Below, in pieces: positions 32,380 to 42,658 of a stretch of DNA of 64,000 bases (positions are counted from its first letter, which is position 1; each line of letters starts with the position of its first letter). This DNA is from Pectobacterium polonicum (lineage in GTDB: Bacteria; Pseudomonadota; Gammaproteobacteria; Enterobacterales; Enterobacteriaceae). The stretch covers positions 26,552 through 90,551 of the forward strand of contig NZ_RJTN01000020.1 of NCBI RefSeq assembly GCF_005497185.1, in the 5' to 3' direction. The position numbers and the translations under genes were made by a program. A model generated the notes under the pieces. The model had not been told where the DNA came from and did not search any database. It was given only the letters and a program-made list of their open reading frames with translations.

Positions 32380-32611
32380 CAGTCAGGCGTCCTTTTCATC
32401 CCGTTCGTATAGACAGTTTACGGTGACAACAGCATCAATAAAAACCGTGCTAATCAAACAGGGAGTATTTTATACCCGTATAAATGCTCATATTGTACCC
32501 GTATTTTTCTCTCATTATAGTGTTCTCAGACCAAGGTCTTCTTTATTGGCAGGCGCGCCGCCGTTTAACCCATGATGAAACGAAAGCAATTCAGAGAAAG
32601 CGAGAGCAATA

Positions 32612-33382
32612 ATGAAAGAACAACAGAATCATAATCATCGCGTTGAACACCAGTTCGGTTCACAGGCGCAGAACTACCTGACCAGCGCAGTACATGCACA
32701 GGGCAAGGATTTAATTCAACTGGCCACCTTATTAGCCCCTGTCCCACAGGCACGCGTGATCGACGTCGGCTGCGGTGCAGGCCATGCCAGCTTCGTCGCC
32801 GCACAGGCCGTCGCGGAGGTTGTCGCCTACGATCTGTCTTCCCAAATGCTGGACGTGGTAAGTCAGGCTGCCGCAGAAAAAGGACTGAATAACATCCGCG
32901 TTCAGCAAGGCGTAGCCGAGTCTTTGCCGTTCGACGATAGCAGTGCAGACATCATCATCAGCCGTTATTCAGCCCACCACTGGCATGATGTCGGGCAGGC
33001 GCTGCGGGAAATGCGGCGCGTCCTGAAGCCAGGCGGTCGCGTGATCATGATGGACGTCGTTTCACCCGGTCATCCGTTGTTGGACATTTATTTGCAGACG
33101 GTTGAGAAGCTGCGCGATACCTCACACGTGCGTAATTACGCACCGGGCGAATGGCTGAGTCTGTTTACGGAAGCAGGTTTTGTCGTGCGTAACGTCACCA
33201 GCGACAGGTTGACGCTGGAATTCAGTAGCTGGATCGCCCGTATGCGCACACCAGAACCTTTCGCTATCGCCATCCGTGAATTGCAAAAAACGCTGGCGGA
33301 CGAGGTGGTGCAACATTTTGAGGTACAGGCCGACGGTTCCTTTGTCACCGATATTATGATGATAGAAGCCACCCGCGCCTGA
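32612..33382 (+). CDS. yafE: SAM-dependent methyltransferase YafE
   Basis: A 256-aa class I methyltransferase has SAM-binding motif I VIDVGCGAGHASF (near residue 49-61), post-I VVAYDLSSQML, motif IV ISRYSAHHWHDVGQALREM and motif VI PGGRVIMMD. It is highly similar to E. coli YafE of unknown substrate, resembling UbiE-type enzymes. GAGAGC lies before the ATG. Divergent regulator gene upstream. Confidence 0.9.
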   Translation: MKEQQNHNHRVEHQFGSQAQNYLTSAVHAQGKDLIQLATLLAPVPQARVIDVGCGAGHASFVAAQAVAEVVAYDLSSQMLDVVSQAAAEKGLNNIRVQQGVAESLPFDDSSADIIISRYSAHHWHDVGQALREMRRVLKPGGRVIMMDVVSPGHPLLDIYLQTVEKLRDTSHVRNYAPGEWLSLFTEAGFVVRNVTSDRLTLEFSSWIARMRTPEPFAIAIRELQKTLADEVVQHFEVQADGSFVTDIMMIEATRA

Positions 33383-33418
33383 CGCACTTTCCCACGCAAT
33401 AAACAACCTGATATTGAG

Positions 33419-33442
33419 CAGCCCACTTTCGGGCTGTTTTTT
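33419..33442 (+). terminator. yafE terminator
   Basis: CAGCCC/GGGCTG with ACTTTC loop and six T, 37 nt after the stop. Confidence 0.88.
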
Positions 33443-33633
33443 GTAAATGTTATTTTTTAGCGCTTTTCAACGCTTGATTAATATGAAACCAATGATAATG
33501 TGATTTCGTTTTCGTCGTTATCTATTTGACGACGAAATACAGAACGATAACGGTCGCCCAACGCTTACGCTAAACACCAGTAGCACGGCGGGATACCGCG
33601 TGTAGCACAGCAATTTTATTATCAGGAACCATA

Positions 33634-34368
33634 ATGCAAAAAATCGCGCTGTCGTTTGCGATGTTGTTTCTTTTGCCTTCTCTTGTTGTTACTAGCGCCG
33701 CCAGCGAGACTTCACCGCCGCTAGCGCCGATAGCAAAAGAATTAAAACAGCAATTATTAGGCTCTCCGATCTATATTCAGATCTTTAAAGAAGAGCGAAT
33801 ATTCGAACTCTATGCAAAAGTCGGCAACGAATATCGTTTATTGGAACAATACCCCATCTGTAAATATTCGGGCGGATTAGGGCCAAAACGCGTTGAAGGC
33901 GATTTAAAAAGCCCGGAGGGTTTCTATCAGGTCGATTTGCGCCAGCTCAAGCCTGACAGCCACTATTACCGCGCGATCAATATCGGTTTCCCTAACGACT
34001 ATGATAAATCACAGGGGTATTCTGGCCGCTATTTAATGATCCACGGCGAATGCGTGTCGGTTGGCTGCTATGCCATGACCAACACCTATATGGATGAGAT
34101 TTATCGCTATGCCGAAGCCGCGCTACGCCACGGGCAGGCAAAAATTGATATCGCTATCTATCCGTTCCGCATGACGGAACAGAACATGCAGCGCCACCGT
34201 AATTCCACTTACGCCAGCTTCTGGAAACAGCTCCAGCCGGGGTACGCTTATTTTAATCAGCACAATCAGCCACCGGCCATCACGGTTTTTAACGGACAAT
34301 ACGTCGTTAATCCACCGCTGATGACCAGCCAGCCAGCCTTAAAGTATGCGCTCGCCGAAACAAAATAG
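33634..34368 (+). CDS. dpaA: Peptidoglycan-Braun lipoprotein hydrolase DpaA (YafK, LdtF)
   Basis: A 244-aa periplasmic protein has a signal peptide (residues 1-24) and a catalytic YkuD/L,D-transpeptidase-like core. The catalytic signature HGECVSVGCYAM (near residues 136-147) gives His and Cys. In E. coli this enzyme removes Lpp from peptidoglycan. Length and neighbours (yafJ) match the E. coli locus. The gene ends within the convergent yafJ by 30 nt. Confidence 0.92.
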   Translation: MQKIALSFAMLFLLPSLVVTSAASETSPPLAPIAKELKQQLLGSPIYIQIFKEERIFELYAKVGNEYRLLEQYPICKYSGGLGPKRVEGDLKSPEGFYQVDLRQLKPDSHYYRAINIGFPNDYDKSQGYSGRYLMIHGECVSVGCYAMTNTYMDEIYRYAEAALRHGQAKIDIAIYPFRMTEQNMQRHRNSTYASFWKQLQPGYAYFNQHNQPPAITVFNGQYVVNPPLMTSQPALKYALAETK

Positions 34369-35106
34369 AACGAATTCACCTGGCATGATCTGATGCCAGG
34401 TTTCGTTGCCTGTTAGCGGCTGCGTCGCCAGCACGGTAACAACATCGTTGGGTGTTGTCTGCTGCTGGAAATCAATCTCCACATCCTGATCTAACAGCGT
34501 CGCTTTGCCAAACGGCGCACGGCGAGTGATCCAATAGAGTTTGGTTGAGCAGTACCCCATCACAAAGCGCCCGTCCGACAGCAGCATGTTAAACACGCCT
34601 TTCTCCCGCAGGACATCCGCTTGTTTAGCGATATAGCGGAATACCGCAGGCCAGTTACCCGGCGTGCGCGGATAGCGTTCAGACAGTTGGGACAGCAGCC
34701 AGCAGAAAGCAAATTCGCTGTCCGTCTGGCCAACTGGGCGAAACATCCCCGTTTTCAGAGTGTTATAACCTTTCAGTTGCCCGTTGTGGGCATACGTCCA
34801 GTTTCGTCCCCAGAGCTCTCGGGTAAAGGGGTGGGTATTTTCCAGCGCAACCGCGCCGCGATTCGCCTGCCGGATGTGTGAAATTACCGCACACGATTTT
34901 ATCGGGTAATCCTGCACCAGCCGGGCAATTGGCGAGTTATAGCTTGGCAGCGGATCTTTGAACGTACGACAGCCATTCCCTTCATAAAAGGTGATTCCCC
35001 AGCCATCCCGGTGCGGCCCGGTATTCCCACCGCGTTGTATCAACCCGGTAAAGCTAAAGCAGATATCCGTCGGTACATTCGCGCTCATCCCCAGCAGTTC
35101 ACACAT
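34339..35106 (-). CDS. yafJ: Class II glutamine amidotransferase YafJ
   Basis: A 255-aa protein starts MCELLGMSANVPT. Cys2 is the Ntn nucleophile exposed after Met removal, so ATG 35106 (GGTAGGA upstream) is the right start rather than the longer frame through the repeat. Segments HRDGWGI, HIRQANRGAV and AHNGQLKG belong to the glutaminase site. The acceptor of the ammonia is unknown. The 3' end overlaps dpaA tail-to-tail by 30 nt. Confidence 0.92.
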   Translation of the reverse strand: MCELLGMSANVPTDICFSFTGLIQRGGNTGPHRDGWGITFYEGNGCRTFKDPLPSYNSPIARLVQDYPIKSCAVISHIRQANRGAVALENTHPFTRELWGRNWTYAHNGQLKGYNTLKTGMFRPVGQTDSEFAFCWLLSQLSERYPRTPGNWPAVFRYIAKQADVLREKGVFNMLLSDGRFVMGYCSTKLYWITRRAPFGKATLLDQDVEIDFQQQTTPNDVVTVLATQPLTGNETWHQIMPGEFVLFCFGERIL

Positions 35107-35130
35107 CTGACTTCCTACCCTTCCCTTCTC

Positions 35131-35250
35131 GTCATATTTCAAGTTGCATGTGCGTTGGCTACGCTCACTCACCCGAATCACTTACCTGAGTAAGCTCATC
35201 GGGATTCCTTCCCTTGCCGCCTTCCTGAAACTCGAACTATTTAGAGTCTA
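35131..35250. repeat. TIR intergenic element, copy 1
   Basis: A 120-bp element starts with a TTCAAGTTGCATGTG arm and ends with CTGAAACTCGAACTATTTAG, imperfect inverted ends. It is homologous to copies at 57391-57600 and 58178-58304 in the opposite orientation. The shared core is about 80 bp around ACCCGAATCACTTACCTGAG. It sits in the yafJ 5' region. Function unknown, likely a non-autonomous mobile repeat. Confidence 0.85.
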
Positions 35251-35262
35251 TTATTAAGCGGC

Positions 35263-35844
35263 TTACTGATCCGCCATCTCTTTTTCGATCAATTGAATCA
35301 AGATATGAATCGCTTTGATATGAATTTCCTGAATGCGGTCGGCATAGCCGAAGTGCGGAACACGGATTTCCACGTCAGCCGATCCCGCCATTTTACCGCC
35401 GTCTTTCCCAGTCAGCGTAATGACCTTCATGCCTTTTGCTTTTGCCGCCGCAATCGCTTTAATAATATTGCCAGAATTACCGGAAGTGGAAATACCCAGC
35501 AGTACATCGCCTTCACGCCCCAGTGATTCAACGTAGCGAGAGAAGACAAAATCGTAGCCAAAATCGTTGCTGACACAAGATAAGTGGCTTGGATCGGAAA
35601 TCGCAATAGCCGGATAGCCCGGACGGTTTTCACGGTAGCGCCCCGTCAGCTCTTCGGCAAAATGCATGGCATCACAATGCGAGCCACCGTTACCGCAGGA
35701 AATCACTTTACCACCCGCTTTAAACGCGTTAGCCAGCAGTACCGCAGCGTTTTGAATCGACTGAATGTTTGCATCATCACTCAAGAAATTATTCAGTGTT
35801 TCTGCCGCTTCTTTCAGTTCACTACGGATTAAATCCTGATACAT
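35263..35844 (-). CDS. gmhA: Sedoheptulose 7-phosphate isomerase
   Basis: A 193-aa SIS-domain isomerase converts sedoheptulose 7-phosphate to D-glycero-manno-heptose 7-phosphate, the first step of LPS inner-core heptose synthesis. The SIS core is residues 35-185, with [21 protein letters not shown] and [10 protein letters not shown] motifs. Length matches E. coli GmhA (LpcA). Its loss would give a deep-rough LPS. Single gene divergent from fadE. Confidence 0.96.
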
Positions 35845-36057
35845 GGAATCCTCTCATTTTGTCCGGTGACAGTATCATCTTCTGCCATGCAGTGTAGCGG
35901 ATCGTACCAACAGCGAGAAGCGCGTAATCGCGGGATCGAGAGGAACGCTGATGCCTGTCAGAAAACTCGCGACAGCCGCTTGGTTTGTGAAGTGAGTTGT
36001 AATTATGATGTAAACGAATTGATAAAAATAATCAGATAAACTACAACAAATATAAGC

Positions 36058-36074
36058 AACAGGTCAGACCTCTT
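36058..36074 (+). promoter_or_regulatory. FadR operator of fadE
   Basis: AACAGGTCAGACCTCTT matches the FadR consensus (core TGGTC-N-GACCW) apart from one base in the left half. It lies about 120 nt upstream of the fadE start in a 350-nt gap that otherwise shows no gene. FadR would repress fadE unless long-chain acyl-CoA is present. Confidence 0.75.
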
Positions 36075-36193
36075 ACAACATTGACCTATTACGCCTTATT
36101 TCACTGATGAAAATAGTTCTCGCTTTCCACAGCCGTAAACACGTGGTGAAGGGGGAAACATTCTTAATTCGATCACTATGCTGGAGACACGTT

Positions 36194-38641
36194 ATGGTTG
36201 CTGTCAGTATCCTCCTCCTACTGATTATCATCGGCGCGATGTTTTACCATCGGCTCAGTCTGCTGCTCGGCAGCGCCATCCTGCTGGCCTACTTCGCAGC
36301 TATGTCCGCCATGTTGCTGTGGCCCGTCTGGCTGATGATTCCGCTCGTGATTCTGCTGATTCCGATTACGGTTCCTTCCCTGCGTCAAAAGCTGGTTTCC
36401 GCTTCCGCGCTACGCATGTTCCAGAAGGTCATGCCGCCAATGTCGAACACGGAAAAAGAAGCGATCGATGCCGGAACAACCTGGTGGGAAGGCGATCTGT
36501 TTCGCGGTGCGCCGGACTGGAAAAAACTGCACAACTACCCGCGTCCGCAACTGACCGCTGAAGAACAAGCATTTATTGACGGGCCGGTTGCTGAAGCCTG
36601 CCGAATGGCCAACGATTTTGAAATCACCCATGAACGTGCGGATATTCCGCCGGAACTGTGGGCGTTTTTAAAAGAACATCGTTTCTTCGCCATGATCATT
36701 AAAAAGCAATATGGCGGTCTGGAATTCTCCGCTTATGCACAGGCACAGGTGCTGCAAAAACTGGCTGGCGTCTCCAGTATTGTGGCAATCACCGTCGGCG
36801 TGCCTAACTCACTCGGCCCCGGCGAACTGCTGCAACACTACGGGACGGAAGCGCAAAAAGATCACTACCTGCCACGTCTGGCACGCGGTCAGGAAGTCCC
36901 CTGTTTTGCACTGACCAGCCCAGAGGCCGGTTCGGATGCAGGTTCAATTCCCGATACTGGTATTGTCTGCTATGGCAACTGGCACGGGGAACAGGTCGTG
37001 GGTATGCGCCTGACCTGGAATAAACGCTATATCACACTCGCCCCCATCGCCACCGTGCTGGGGCTGGCCTTTAAGCTGTACGATCCCGATCATCTGTTAG
37101 GCGATCAAGATGACGTAGGCATTACCTGTGCGTTGATTCCGACGGACACCGACGGCGTTAAAATCGGCCGCCGCCATTTCCCGCTGAACGTTCCGTTCCA
37201 GAACGGACCAACGCAGGGTGAGAACATCTTTGTTCCGCTGGATTACATCATCGGTGGGGCGAAGATGGCAGGCCAGGGCTGGCGTATGCTGATGGAATGC
37301 CTGTCGGTCGGGCGCGGCATTACGCTGCCGTCCAATTCCACCGGCGGGCTGAAGTCGATTGCCCTCGGCATCGGTGCTTACGCCCACATTCGCCGCCAGT
37401 TCAAAATATCCATCGGTAAGATGGAAGGCATCGAAGAACCGCTGGCACGCATTGCGGGTAACGCTTACGTGATGGACGCCGCCGCGACGCTGATTACCAG
37501 CGGCATCATGCAGGGTGAAAAACCGGCGGTGCTCTCCGCTATCGTCAAATATCACTGTACCCACCGCGGTCAGCGCAGCGTGCTGGATGCGATGGATATC
37601 GCCGGCGGTAAAGGCATCTGTCTCGGTCCGTCCAACTTCCTGGCGCGCAGCTATCAGGGCGCACCGATAGCCATCACCGTGGAAGGGGCGAATATCCTGA
37701 CGCGTAGCATGATTATCTTCGGGCAAGGCGCAATTCGCTGTCATCCTTATGTGCTGGAAGAGATGGCAGCCGCGCAGGCCAACGACGTGTCACGCTTTGA
37801 CCGTGCACTGGTTGGGCACATTGGTCACGTCGGCAGCAACAAAGTACGCAGCTTCTGGCTTGGCCTGACCAACGGCCTTCTAAGCCGTGCACCAGTGAAC
37901 GACAAAACGCGTCATTACTATCAGCAGCTTAACCGACTCAGTGCGAATCTGGCGCTGCTGGCGGATGTGTCGATGGCCGTGCTGGGCGGTAGTTTGAAAC
38001 GTCGCGAGCGTATCTCGGCGCGTCTGGGGGACATTCTCAGCCAGCTCTATCTGGCTTCCGCTACGCTGAAACGCTATGAGGATGAAGGACGTCAGAAAGC
38101 GGATCTCCCTCTGGTGCACTGGGGCGTGCAGGACAGTCTACATCAGGCTGAGCAGGCGCTGGACGATCTGCTGCGTAACTTCCCGAATCGTGCTGTAGCG
38201 GGGCTGCTGACCTTTATTATCTTCCCACTGGGACGGCGTTGCGCAGCACCGTCTGACCACCTCGACCATGAGGTCGCGAAGATTCTGCAAACGCCGTCAG
38301 AAACGCGTAGTCGCCTGGGGCGTGGGCAATATCTGGTTGCCAGCGAACATAACCCTGTCGGGCTGATGGAAGAAGCCTTGTTGGATATCATCGCCGCCGA
38401 GCCAATTTACCAACGTCTGTCGAAAGCCAGCGATAAGCCGCTGTCATTCATGCGATTGGATCAGTTGGCAGAGCAAGCGCTGGTAGAAGGTCAGGTTACC
38501 GCGGAAGAAGCGAATATTCTGACCAAAGCCGAAGCCAGCCGCTTGCGCTCTATCAACGTGGACGACTTCGCGTTCGATGCCCTAGCTGCCAACAAGCCCA
38601 CGTCCGTACCGCAGCCGGAAAGAAAAACCGAAGCAGCATAA
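36194..38641 (+). CDS. fadE: Acyl-CoA dehydrogenase FadE
   Basis: An 815-aa enzyme carries out the first step of fatty-acid beta-oxidation. Two N-terminal hydrophobic segments (residues about 3-20 and 25-60) anchor it to the membrane. The FAD acyl-CoA dehydrogenase domain (80-500) contains [19 protein letters not shown] and [13 protein letters not shown], and a long C-terminal helical extension is typical of FadE. ATG 36194 has GGAG 7 nt upstream and gives a length one residue longer than E. coli. The 29-residue longer frame is rejected. Confidence 0.96.
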   Translation: MVAVSILLLLIIIGAMFYHRLSLLLGSAILLAYFAAMSAMLLWPVWLMIPLVILLIPITVPSLRQKLVSASALRMFQKVMPPMSNTEKEAIDAGTTWWEGDLFRGAPDWKKLHNYPRPQLTAEEQAFIDGPVAEACRMANDFEITHERADIPPELWAFLKEHRFFAMIIKKQYGGLEFSAYAQAQVLQKLAGVSSIVAITVGVPNSLGPGELLQHYGTEAQKDHYLPRLARGQEVPCFALTSPEAGSDAGSIPDTGIVCYGNWHGEQVVGMRLTWNKRYITLAPIATVLGLAFKLYDPDHLLGDQDDVGITCALIPTDTDGVKIGRRHFPLNVPFQNGPTQGENIFVPLDYIIGGAKMAGQGWRMLMECLSVGRGITLPSNSTGGLKSIALGIGAYAHIRRQFKISIGKMEGIEEPLARIAGNAYVMDAAATLITSGIMQGEKPAVLSAIVKYHCTHRGQRSVLDAMDIAGGKGICLGPSNFLARSYQGAPIAITVEGANILTRSMIIFGQGAIRCHPYVLEEMAAAQANDVSRFDRALVGHIGHVGSNKVRSFWLGLTNGLLSRAPVNDKTRHYYQQLNRLSANLALLADVSMAVLGGSLKRRERISARLGDILSQLYLASATLKRYEDEGRQKADLPLVHWGVQDSLHQAEQALDDLLRNFPNRAVAGLLTFIIFPLGRRCAAPSDHLDHEVAKILQTPSETRSRLGRGQYLVASEHNPVGLMEEALLDIIAAEPIYQRLSKASDKPLSFMRLDQLAEQALVEGQVTAEEANILTKAEASRLRSINVDDFAFDALAANKPTSVPQPERKTEAA

Positions 38642-38649
38642 ACAGAAAC

Positions 38650-38669
38650 AGGCCGGGTTATACCGGCCT
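38650..38669 (+). terminator. Hairpin after fadE
   Basis: AGGCCGG/CCGGCCT stem with GTTATA loop 9 nt after the fadE stop. There is no T-run, so termination may be inefficient. Confidence 0.55.
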
Positions 38670-38691
38670 ACTCCTACCGATAAAAACCATT

Positions 38692-38802
38692 GAGCGGTAG
38701 TAACGGATAGATCGTAAAGACGCTGTAAACACGTCCATGTGCGCTCGGCTTGCGCCATCCATGGCGCAAACGCTTTACTCTTCTATTCCGTTACTACCGT
38801 TT
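38692..38802. repeat. Nested palindromic intergenic element
   Basis: The element has outer arms CGGTAGTAACGGA (38695-38707) and TCCGTTACTACCG (38787-38799), middle arms GTAAAG/CTTTAC (38714, 38773) and an inner hairpin TTGCGCCAT/ATGGCGCAA (38750-38769). All three nest, giving one long cruciform of about 110 bp. It looks like an intergenic repeat unit. I found no second copy in the window. Confidence 0.75.
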
Positions 38803-38906
38803 TTGCTCGACAAATTAGGTTTGTTAATGGCCTTCCTATTCTTTCATTTACACGCACATCAGTTGTAAAATCTACGCCATCTTTCCTTCTGAATGAAACC
38901 TGACAC

Positions 38907-39257
38907 ATGGCTTACATCCCCAAGAACTATGCCAGACTTGAAAGCGGCTACCGCGAAAAAGCGCTCAAACTTTTCCCGTGGGTATGTGGTCGTTGTTCAC
39001 GCGAATTCGTCTATTCCAACCTGCGTGAATTAACCGTTCACCACATCGATCACGATCACAGCAATAACCCGGAAGACGGCAGTAACTGGGAAATGCTGTG
39101 TCTCTATTGCCACGACCACGAGCATTCAAAATATACCGATGCAGATATGTACGGCTCGACCGTCGTTGCAGGTGAAGATGCGCAGAAGGATGTTGGCGTT
39201 GCCACCCATAACCCTTTCGCGAATTTGCAGGCCATGATGAATAAAGGGAAGAAATAG
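38907..39257 (+). CDS. yajD: HNH nuclease-family protein YajD
   Basis: A 116-aa protein has a zinc-coordinated HNH fold: CGRCSREF (residues 27-34), LTVHHIDHDHSNNPEDGSNW (catalytic HNH, 42-62) and CLYCHDHEHSKY. It corresponds to E. coli YajD, function not established. Single gene, possible nuclease. Confidence 0.92.
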   Translation: MAYIPKNYARLESGYREKALKLFPWVCGRCSREFVYSNLRELTVHHIDHDHSNNPEDGSNWEMLCLYCHDHEHSKYTDADMYGSTVVAGEDAQKDVGVATHNPFANLQAMMNKGKK

Positions 39258-39278
39258 AAGTAACAAATCATCGAATTG

Positions 39279-39309
39279 CCGCTCCCATCCGGTTCATTGA
39301 CGGGAGCGG
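39279..39309 (-). terminator. mtnK hairpin terminator
   Basis: CCGCTCCC/GGGAGCGG stem of 8 bp with a 15-nt loop lies just after the mtnK stop, between convergent yajD and mtnK. No long T-run. Confidence 0.55.
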
Positions 39310-39330
39310 ATCTTGAAATTGCGTGGCTAA

Positions 39331-40533
39331 TTAAGCACCGTTCTGCCGTACACGCGCCAGTAGCGCATCCACATCAACAATATGCGGGGCGGCCAGCACC
39401 AACGTCCTGCCCAGCGAAAGAGCATGACGCTGACATGCCAGACGCGCTTCCGTCTCCTGAATGCTGTCCAAATCAGCGACGTGTGCCAGCCCTATCGTAC
39501 GGCGAATCAATTCAGTTCCACAGTAACCGATAGCATCCCGCCACACCTGCTGCAAAAACAACGCGGCATAGCCCGATTCCGCCAGTGACGGATCGCGGCT
39601 GTCATCTTCGCTTAGTGCCAGGAAACGGGCGGAAAAGGTCTGCCACAGCGTACGAATATCTTCCAGACGCCGTTCACGCCCTGCCGCCGCCTCACGCGGA
39701 GCCAATAGCCCAGGCAGGCCGCAATAATTCAGAAGCAAGTTGCCGACAGCGGTGCCGACGTCAAAGCCGATCGGCCCGTAGAAACCGAATTCGGCATCAA
39801 TCGCCTTCAGCCGCCCTTCTGCCACAAAGATCGATCCGCTGTGAATGTCACCGTGCAACAGCGCCTCGGCTTTGCTCAGAAAGCGGTGCTTCAGCCCGGC
39901 GACCGACAGCTTCAGCGCTTTATCGTCACGCAATGCCTGTACATCCGGCGTCAGCGCAGCGTCAAACTGGTTTCTTTCGTGATCGATGTAGGGATCGGTA
40001 AAAAACAGGTCTTCGGTAATTTGGCACAGTTCAGGGTTGGTAAACTGGCTTACCGCCGCTTTCTTCTCGTGCGGGTGCTGATAGAAATCAGAAGTATGGA
40101 ATAACGTTTGTGCCAGATATTCCCCTAACTGCGCTGCGGCCTGAGGATAATCCGTACCGTTCACCAGCTCGCTGCGCCAGATGCGATGATCGGAGAGATC
40201 TTCCTGCACCATCACCGCCAGTTCAGGATCGTGATATAACACGGTCACGGTATGCTGCGGACAAAAACGGGCGTGCGTTAGCAGTGTTTCGGCTTCAATA
40301 CGGGCGCGATCGAGCGTCAGCGGCCAGGATTCCCCGACGCAGCGCACATAGGGCAGCGCCTGTTTAACAATCACCCGACTGACGCCCGTTTCATCTTTAA
40401 TTTTAAACACCAGATTCAGATTGCCATCGCCGATCTCTTCTGCGGCTACCAGCGTTTGCGGCTGACTGACACCGCCGTATTGGCGGGCATATGCAACAGC
40501 GTCATCCGCCGTAAAAGTGCGGTAAAGTGACAT
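39331..40533 (-). CDS. mtnK: 5-methylthioribose kinase
   Basis: A 400-aa kinase of the choline-kinase-like fold phosphorylates methylthioribose to MTR-1-P in methionine salvage. Features include LNLVFKI near residue 40, [13 protein letters not shown] (catalytic HGDxH near 230-242) and [16 protein letters not shown] (metal-binding DxD/E). Divergent from mtnA, sharing a met-box array. E. coli lacks this gene. Confidence 0.96.
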   Translation of the reverse strand: MSLYRTFTADDAVAYARQYGGVSQPQTLVAAEEIGDGNLNLVFKIKDETGVSRVIVKQALPYVRCVGESWPLTLDRARIEAETLLTHARFCPQHTVTVLYHDPELAVMVQEDLSDHRIWRSELVNGTDYPQAAAQLGEYLAQTLFHTSDFYQHPHEKKAAVSQFTNPELCQITEDLFFTDPYIDHERNQFDAALTPDVQALRDDKALKLSVAGLKHRFLSKAEALLHGDIHSGSIFVAEGRLKAIDAEFGFYGPIGFDVGTAVGNLLLNYCGLPGLLAPREAAAGRERRLEDIRTLWQTFSARFLALSEDDSRDPSLAESGYAALFLQQVWRDAIGYCGTELIRRTIGLAHVADLDSIQETEARLACQRHALSLGRTLVLAAPHIVDVDALLARVRQNGA

Positions 40534-40608
40534 TCCAACTCCTCGCTATTCTGAAATCAAACTTATTCTGGAATTAAAACTATTCTTGAACTAAATATAT
40601 GGACATAA

Positions 40609-40632
40609 AAACGTTCGGACGTCTATACATCC
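40609..40632. promoter_or_regulatory. MetJ operator (three contiguous met boxes)
   Basis: Three contiguous 8-mers AAACGTTC, GGACGTCT and ATACATCC match AGACGTCT in 5, 7 and 5 positions respectively. They lie between mtnK and mtnA and could repress both when S-adenosylmethionine is plentiful. Confidence 0.65.
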
Positions 40633-40685
40633 ATTAGGCATCTTGGCAGAATACGAATATCGATGCAACATGGATTTAACGACCT

Positions 40686-41714
40686 ATGCAGACACTTAAC
40701 ACAACGAGCCTGAAAATCGTTGATAACCAACTGTGGATACTCGACCAGCAGGCACTCCCGCAAGAGAAATGCTGGAGCCCTTGCCCGGATGTCGCGTCAC
40801 TGGTTGAGCATATCCAGACGCTACGAGTGCGCGGCGCGCCGCTCATTGGCCTGTCCGCCAGCCTGCTGCTCGCGCTGCTGGCTGAGAAAGGCTTATCACA
40901 AGCCGAACTGGCGCAGGCGCTGGAAACGCTGCGGGCATCGCGTCCTACCGCCGTGAACCTAATGAACAATCTGGATCGCATGAAGCTGGCGTTAGCAAAG
41001 CCGCAGTTTGTCGATGCGCTGGTGCAGGAAGCCCTGCGCCTGGTAGAAGAAGATCGCGCCCTGTGTGAACGCATTGCCGATCACGGCGCTGCGCTGGTAG
41101 AACCCAACAGCCGCTTGCTGACCCACTGCAACACCGGCGGGCTGGCAACGGCAGGCATCGGCACCGCTATCGGCGTGCTGCTGCGCGCACATCAGCAGGG
41201 GAAAGTCGCGCAGGTGTGGGTCGATGAAACACGTCCACTTTTGCAGGGCGGACGCCTCACGGCCTGGGAGCTGGGCGAGCTGAGCATCCCTTATCAACTG
41301 ATTTGTGATTCGATGGCCGCCAGCCTGATGGCGCAGGGTCAGGTCGATGCAATTTGGGTCGGTGCAGACCGTATTGCCGCCAACGGCGACGTCGCCAATA
41401 AAATTGGCACTTACAGTCTGGCGGTGCTGGCGCACTACCATCAGATTCCGTTTTACGTCGCGGCACCGCACACCACGCACGATCCGGCGTGCCCAGATGG
41501 TCGAGCCATCCCTATCGAACAGCGTGCCGCCGCCGAAGTCACTGGTGTCTCCGGCAGCTTCGGCCACTGCCAGTGGGCACCGCAGAACGCCGCCGTCTAC
41601 AACCCGGCGTTTGACGTCACCCCCGCCGCCTTAATCAGCGGCTGGGTACTCGATACCGGCGTGGTCACGCCACAGGACGTCAAAGAAGGGATATTCCAAG
41701 CAGCGTTGAAATAG
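40686..41714 (+). CDS. mtnA: Methylthioribose-1-phosphate isomerase
   Basis: A 342-aa eIF2B-alpha-family isomerase converts MTR-1-P to methylthioribulose-1-P. Features include RVRGAPLIG (residues about 49-57), [19 protein letters not shown] (147-165, with the catalytic Cys region) and [21 protein letters not shown] (catalytic Asp near 236). Followed directly by a structured repeat element. Confidence 0.96.
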   Translation: MQTLNTTSLKIVDNQLWILDQQALPQEKCWSPCPDVASLVEHIQTLRVRGAPLIGLSASLLLALLAEKGLSQAELAQALETLRASRPTAVNLMNNLDRMKLALAKPQFVDALVQEALRLVEEDRALCERIADHGAALVEPNSRLLTHCNTGGLATAGIGTAIGVLLRAHQQGKVAQVWVDETRPLLQGGRLTAWELGELSIPYQLICDSMAASLMAQGQVDAIWVGADRIAANGDVANKIGTYSLAVLAHYHQIPFYVAAPHTTHDPACPDGRAIPIEQRAAAEVTGVSGSFGHCQWAPQNAAVYNPAFDVTPAALISGWVLDTGVVTPQDVKEGIFQAALK

Positions 41715-41743
41715 AAAAATAAATTTCAGTAATGTCGTTCTTC

Positions 41744-42030
41744 CCGGCGTAAAAAATTATGCCGAGGAGATGATGAGCTTCTGGATGAGCCGCACGGACG
41801 CGGCGAAAGCCAGTGACGCGTCGGACAAAAACGTCAGTGACGTTTTTGAACAGCACTAGTGCTGGCCCGAAGGGCGAGTCCCATTTATGGGACGAGTAAA
41901 CGCGTCACTGGCGGTCCATCAGAAGAACATTAGCGACGAGGGGACCGCGATAGCGGCATATTTCTCGCCAAAAGCCAGGGTTCCCAGGGCGACGGCGATT
42001 GAGCCGCCCTGGGTCGGGCGTTTCGTAACA
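41744..42030. repeat. Structured intergenic element, copy A
   Basis: About 290 bp between mtnA and mtnD. Homologous to copy B (51683-52005, minus strand) over GGCGTAAAAAATTATG at the start, GCGAAAGCC in the middle and AAAGCCAGGGTT with the following hairpin at the end. It contains 13-bp arms GCCAGTGACGCGT/ACGCGTCACTGGC (41809, 41900) enclosing AAAAACGTCA-G-TGACGTTTTT, CAGCACTAGTGCTG, GCCC-GAA-GGGC and GTCCCAT-TT-ATGGGAC, and then a 9-11 bp hairpin at 41983-42013. No gene is supported here. Confidence 0.8.
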
Positions 42031-42112
42031 TGCAACATAGAGCGGAAAATATCGAAACGCACGAAACATACTCGTTCATTCACAGAGCGTTCGTTCGCAA
42101 CAACCGAGTGCG

Positions 42113-42658
42113 TTAACGCACCAATTTCGGATACGCATCCGCGATCTTATCGCCGGTGAAATGCGCGATCCAGCCTTCCGGGTTATCGAACAGGCGGATA
42201 GCGGTGAAGTGTGGTTCCGGTCCCATATCAAACCAGTGTGCTGTGCCTGCGGGTACGGACAGCAGATCGTTCTTCTCACACAGAATCTGGTAAATCTTGC
42301 CGTTCAGATGCAGGCAGAACAGCCCCGCACCCTCGACAAAAAAGCGCACTTCGTCTTCGTGATGCACATGTTCGGATAAAAATTTGGTGCGTAGCTCCGC
42401 ACGCTGCGGATTGTCCGAACGCATGCTGATGACGTCCCAGCTCTGATAGCCTTTTTCTTCTACCAGCTTATCGATTTCATGCTGGTAGGCAGCCAGCACT
42501 TCTTCAGACGATGGAGCGTCACTCAGCTTCTGGCTGGCTTCCCAGCGTTCAAAACGCACGCCGATCTCGTTCAGCTGTTTCTGAATCGCCTCAGCATCCT
42601 GACTTTGCCAAATCGGCTGGCTTGCATCGCTGTCGCTAAAAATGGTTAATCCACTCAT
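42113..42658 (-). CDS. mtnD: Acireductone dioxygenase
   Basis: A 181-aa cupin enzyme (Fe or Ni) oxidises acireductone in methionine salvage. The metal ligands lie in the first cupin motif [14 protein letters not shown] (near residues 96-109) and in the second motif [11 protein letters not shown] (His near 140). Product is the alpha-keto acid KMTB with Fe, or CO and methylthiopropionate with Ni. Overlaps mtnC by 4 nt. Confidence 0.95.
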   Translation of the reverse strand: MSGLTIFSDSDASQPIWQSQDAEAIQKQLNEIGVRFERWEASQKLSDAPSSEEVLAAYQHEIDKLVEEKGYQSWDVISMRSDNPQRAELRTKFLSEHVHHEDEVRFFVEGAGLFCLHLNGKIYQILCEKNDLLSVPAGTAHWFDMGPEPHFTAIRLFDNPEGWIAHFTGDKIADAYPKLVR

